Assembly: GCA_029557025.1 (NCBI GenBank)
Contig: JAKPRU010000462.1
Coordinates: 1-7,032 of the forward strand
Direction of reading: 5' to 3'
DNA from: Candidatus Omnitrophota bacterium
GTDB lineage: Bacteria > Hinthialibacterota > Hinthialibacteria > Hinthialibacterales > JAKPRU01
Length of the DNA stretch: 7,032 nt
The notes under the pieces are model-generated. The model saw only the letters and a program-made list of their open reading frames with translations. It was not told the DNA's origin and made no database searches. Made by a program: the position numbers and the translations under genes. Of the stretch, positions 5,767 through 7,032 are shown piece by piece (the first letter of the stretch is position 1; each line of letters begins with the position of its first letter).

Positions 5767-6174
5767 TCAGAACCGAACAATGATCACCTTGATTTTCCCA
5801 CGCTCGACCGTGACGGTTGCGTTCTTTGTCGCGTCCTTTTGGCTGACAGTCACCTTGTATTGACCGTTGGGAAGGTTAACCAGCAGCCAAGGCCCGCAAA
5901 CCTGAGTTTTAAGGACTTCTTTGCCCCCGGAATCCACTATCGACACCTGGCCCCTCGACAGGTATTCGCCTTTCTGGTTGGCCAACTCAAGACGCAGGGT
6001 GTATTCCGAAAACACCTTCTTGAGCTCGGCCCGCTCGTCTGAGCCGACTCCGCCTGTAATGAACGCGATCCCGTTCTGGGTTTGTTTAACCATAGGCTCC
6101 ACGTCTCCCCAGCACAGGGTAGATGAGGCAAAGAAGATACCTGTGAGCAGAAAAGCAGACAATTTGTTGGTCAT
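5767..6174 (-). CDS. Small exported protein, carboxypeptidase-regulatory-like
   Basis: A 135-residue protein with a signal peptide: NK charges, a hydrophobic core LSAFLLTGIFFASSTL (5-20) and probable cleavage after CWG (23). C21 does not sit in a proper lipobox, so I favour a soluble periplasmic product. The mature part has ITGGVGSDERAELKKVFSEYTLRLELA (39-65), then a beta-rich part with GPWLLVNLPNGQYKVTV (94-110). This combination ('GGvG..Er..l....y.l.l.fa' followed by 'GPWl...LP.G.Y.V.v') is that of a widespread family of small hypothetical periplasmic proteins carrying a carboxypeptidase-regulatory-like beta-sandwich; its function is unknown to me. I chose ATG 6174 because AGGAGG (6182-6187) lies 7 bp upstream and the signal peptide begins there. 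The frame extends to 6219 but lacks such a site. It has its own promoter and stands apart from neighbouring genes. Confidence 0.85.
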   Translation of the reverse strand: MTNKLSAFLLTGIFFASSTLCWGDVEPMVKQTQNGIAFITGGVGSDERAELKKVFSEYTLRLELANQKGEYLSRGQVSIVDSGGKEVLKTQVCGPWLLVNLPNGQYKVTVSQKDATKNATVTVERGKIKVIIVRF

Positions 6175-6224
6175 GATAACGCCTCCTGTTACTTTGACTG
6201 GGATTGGATTTGGAATCACAACCT

Positions 6225-6252
6225 ATTATACAGCTGGATTTCCGTATGTGGA
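6225..6252 (-). promoter_or_regulatory. Promoter of the exported-protein gene
   Basis: On the minus strand there is a perfect -10 TATAAT (6230 to 6225) with a fair -35, TCCACA (6252 to 6247, 4 of 6 to TTGACA), at 16-bp spacing. Transcription would start near 6218, leaving a 5' leader of about 44 nt that contains the AGGAGG at 6182-6187. Confidence 0.5.
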
Positions 6253-6268
6253 GTCCTGGTGTTGTGTG

Positions 6269-6299
6269 CCGGGTCTTACCCTGCCCGGGTCTTATCCTG
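6269..6299. repeat. 16-bp-period tandem duplication
   Basis: CCGGGTCTTACCCTG (6269-6283) is repeated as CCGGGTCTTATCCTG (6285-6299) with 14 of 15 identities and a period of 16 bp. It lies between the promoter of the exported-protein gene and the tRNA promoter. The surrounding GTGTGCCGGGTCTTA text has the look of an interspersed intergenic repeat, but this cannot be confirmed within the window. Confidence 0.5.
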
Positions 6300-6329
6300 G
6301 AATGCCGCACGGGGGCGCAGGACCCCGGC

Positions 6330-6357
6330 TTTATCAAACGGTCCGCGAGGCTATAAT
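6330..6357 (+). promoter_or_regulatory. Likely tRNA-Arg promoter
   Basis: A perfect -10 TATAAT (6352-6357) has only a weak -35 (TTTATC at 6330-6335, 16-bp spacer). The predicted start near 6364 gives a leader of about 20 nt before the mature tRNA, which is typical. Support comes mainly from the -10 and its position. Confidence 0.45.
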
Positions 6358-6383
6358 GTCAGCATGTCGTTCGCGAGGCCTAT

Positions 6384-6457
6384 GCGCCAGTAGCTCAGCC
6401 GGATAGAGCAGCTGACTTCTAATCAGCAGGCCGCAGGTTCAAGTCCTGCCTGGCGTG
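6384..6457 (+). tRNA. tRNA-Arg (anticodon TCT)
   Basis: The cloverleaf folds fully. The acceptor stem is GCGCCAG (6384-6390) with CTGGCGT (6450-6456), having a G-U first pair and discriminator G6457. The D stem is GCTC/GAGC. The anticodon stem GCTGA/TCAGC holds the loop CTTCTAA, giving anticodon TCT, which reads AGA. The variable loop is AGGCC. The T stem GCAGG/CCTGC holds TTCAAGT. CCA is not encoded, since GGT follows, so it must be added by the CCA-adding enzyme. All stems are seen directly. Confidence 0.96.
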
Positions 6458-6817
6458 GGTTGATTTTCCTGGACTTACGAACATAACAGATTCGCTCAAA
6501 AATCCCTAAAGTAACCAGGAAGTAACCAGGAGAGAACGTGTTCCATTCGATTGGGTTCGTAATTTTTCGCCCCAAAAACCTGCCTTTCGGTCTTTTGAAT
6601 CGGCCGGTCATTTTGATATCCAGGGTAAATTTTCCGGTCTTGTAGAACTTCGAGACGACTTACTGCCCATTGTTGTGAGAATCTGGGAGGGATAAGGAGC
6701 CGCCCGGGTGTAAGTGTTTACGATATGGAACATCTTATCGCCGGTCTCGTGTGGCCAGGCCCATTCCACCGCTTGCGCCTCTTTTTTGTTCAATTCAAAT
6801 TGTCGGTGGCCGGATTG
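6458..6817. other. Non-coding stretch between tRNA and IS remnant
   Basis: No recognisable gene. Minus-strand open frames here have low-quality starts and no family resemblance; one of them merely reads back through the tRNA. Apart from the tandem repeat at 6510-6531 I see nothing in it. A tRNA 3' end is a common integration site, but no integrase is visible in the window. Confidence 0.4.
6510..6531. repeat. Perfect 11-bp tandem repeat past the tRNA
   Basis: AGTAACCAGGA occurs twice back to back (6510-6520 and 6521-6531), 52 bp after the tRNA-Arg 3' end. Its position next to a tRNA would suit integrase arm-type binding sites of a former att region, but this is inference only. Confidence 0.6.
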
Positions 6818-6840
6818 TGTCAAGTACAATGAGACAGTTC
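6818..6840. mobile_element. Candidate end of an IS3-like element
   Basis: The sequence TGTCAAGTACAATGAGACAG begins with TG, as expected for IS3-family termini. It overlaps the last codons and stop of the transposase remnant, and it marks the change to unrelated sequence toward the tRNA. The other end lies beyond the window, so the inverted repeat and target duplication cannot be checked. Confidence 0.35.
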
Positions 6841-7032
6841 CGTTTGGAAATCAGTGAGTAATTGTTGTTGTGCATTCTGTGGGTCTGGAGGATTGATCCA
6901 GACCGCTTCCGGTATCGACCGATACAATGTGGATCGCGCCACCCCCAGCGCCCGGCACGCGCGGGACACGCCGGTCACTGGAGCCAATTCCTGGACCGAT
7001 TCCATCAGGCTCTCCCGTCGTTCTCCGGCTTG
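6820..7032 (-). pseudogene. Internally deleted IS3-family transposase, 5' end off window
   Basis: The minus-strand frame enters at the window edge and ends at TGA 6822-6820, giving 70 residues in view. The first 38 (ERRESLMESVQELAPV, then GVSRACRALGVARSTLYR) match the helix-turn-helix start of IS3-type orfB or fused transposases. Immediately after STLYRS comes IPEAVWINPPDPQ, which resembles the C-terminal tail of the same proteins ('lP..vWINpP'), and the frame ends a few residues on. The DDE integrase core of roughly 250-300 residues that should lie between is missing, with the frame intact across the junction. It cannot be catalytically active by itself. Helix-turn-helix assignment is confident; recognition of the tail is from memory and moderate. 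An alternative is truncation by unrelated sequence at the same point. Confidence 0.65.

Noticed and set aside
6423..6611. 62-codon minus-strand frame reading back through the tRNA
   Set aside because: Its C-terminus is a translation of the tRNA T-arm and anticodon region, a common false ORF.
6608..6829. 73-codon minus-strand frame between the tRNA and the IS remnant
   Set aside because: It begins inside the presumed IS end, lacks a good ribosome-binding site and resembles no family.

Overview
This is a bacterial window of roughly 50-55% GC with ordinary Shine-Dalgarno-led genes. The clearest gene is a 929-residue adenosylcobalamin-dependent (class II) ribonucleotide reductase, nrdJ, which fills 1423-4212. 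Intergenic stretches are rich in short GC-rich hairpins. That texture, with a large nrdJ and a possible glycoside-hydrolase fragment, would fit an environmental bacterium of the PVC type or a similar lineage. I cannot fix the taxon from sequence alone.

Layout. Positions 1-66 hold two REP-like hairpins. Positions 116-1069 hold a compact plus-strand cluster: an unrecognised 49-residue ORF, a 103-residue protein resembling phage baseplate BppU N-terminal domains, and, overlapping it by 4 bp, a 159-residue M15-type peptidase. The last two look phage-derived. Positions 1070-1422 are a 353-bp regulatory region with NrdR-box-like sequences, a good sigma70 promoter and a hairpin plus T-tract inside the presumed leader, followed by nrdJ. 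Past nrdJ lies a long inverted repeat and then a convergent GT2 glycosyltransferase (5022 to 4297, minus). Positions 5183-5404 encode a secreted 73-residue ORF resembling only the start of a much larger glycosidase. Positions 5405-5766 carry no convincing gene.

A small exported protein (6174 to 5767, minus) with its own promoter stands next to a tRNA-Arg(TCT) at 6384-6457 on the plus strand. Past the tRNA come an 11-bp tandem repeat, about 290 bp without a recognisable gene, and at the right edge an IS3-like transposase that appears internally deleted: its helix-turn-helix start is joined in frame to what looks like its C-terminal tail.

The genes do not form one pathway. nrdJ is a housekeeping gene for dNTP supply; the phage-like cluster, REP-like repeats, gene fragment and IS remnant make this look like a patchwork region. 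The points most worth a second look are the nrdJ leader (promoter, two mutually exclusive hairpins, terminator), the odd zinc-site spacing in the M15 protein, and the deleted IS beside the tRNA. I found no convincing new multi-gene system.
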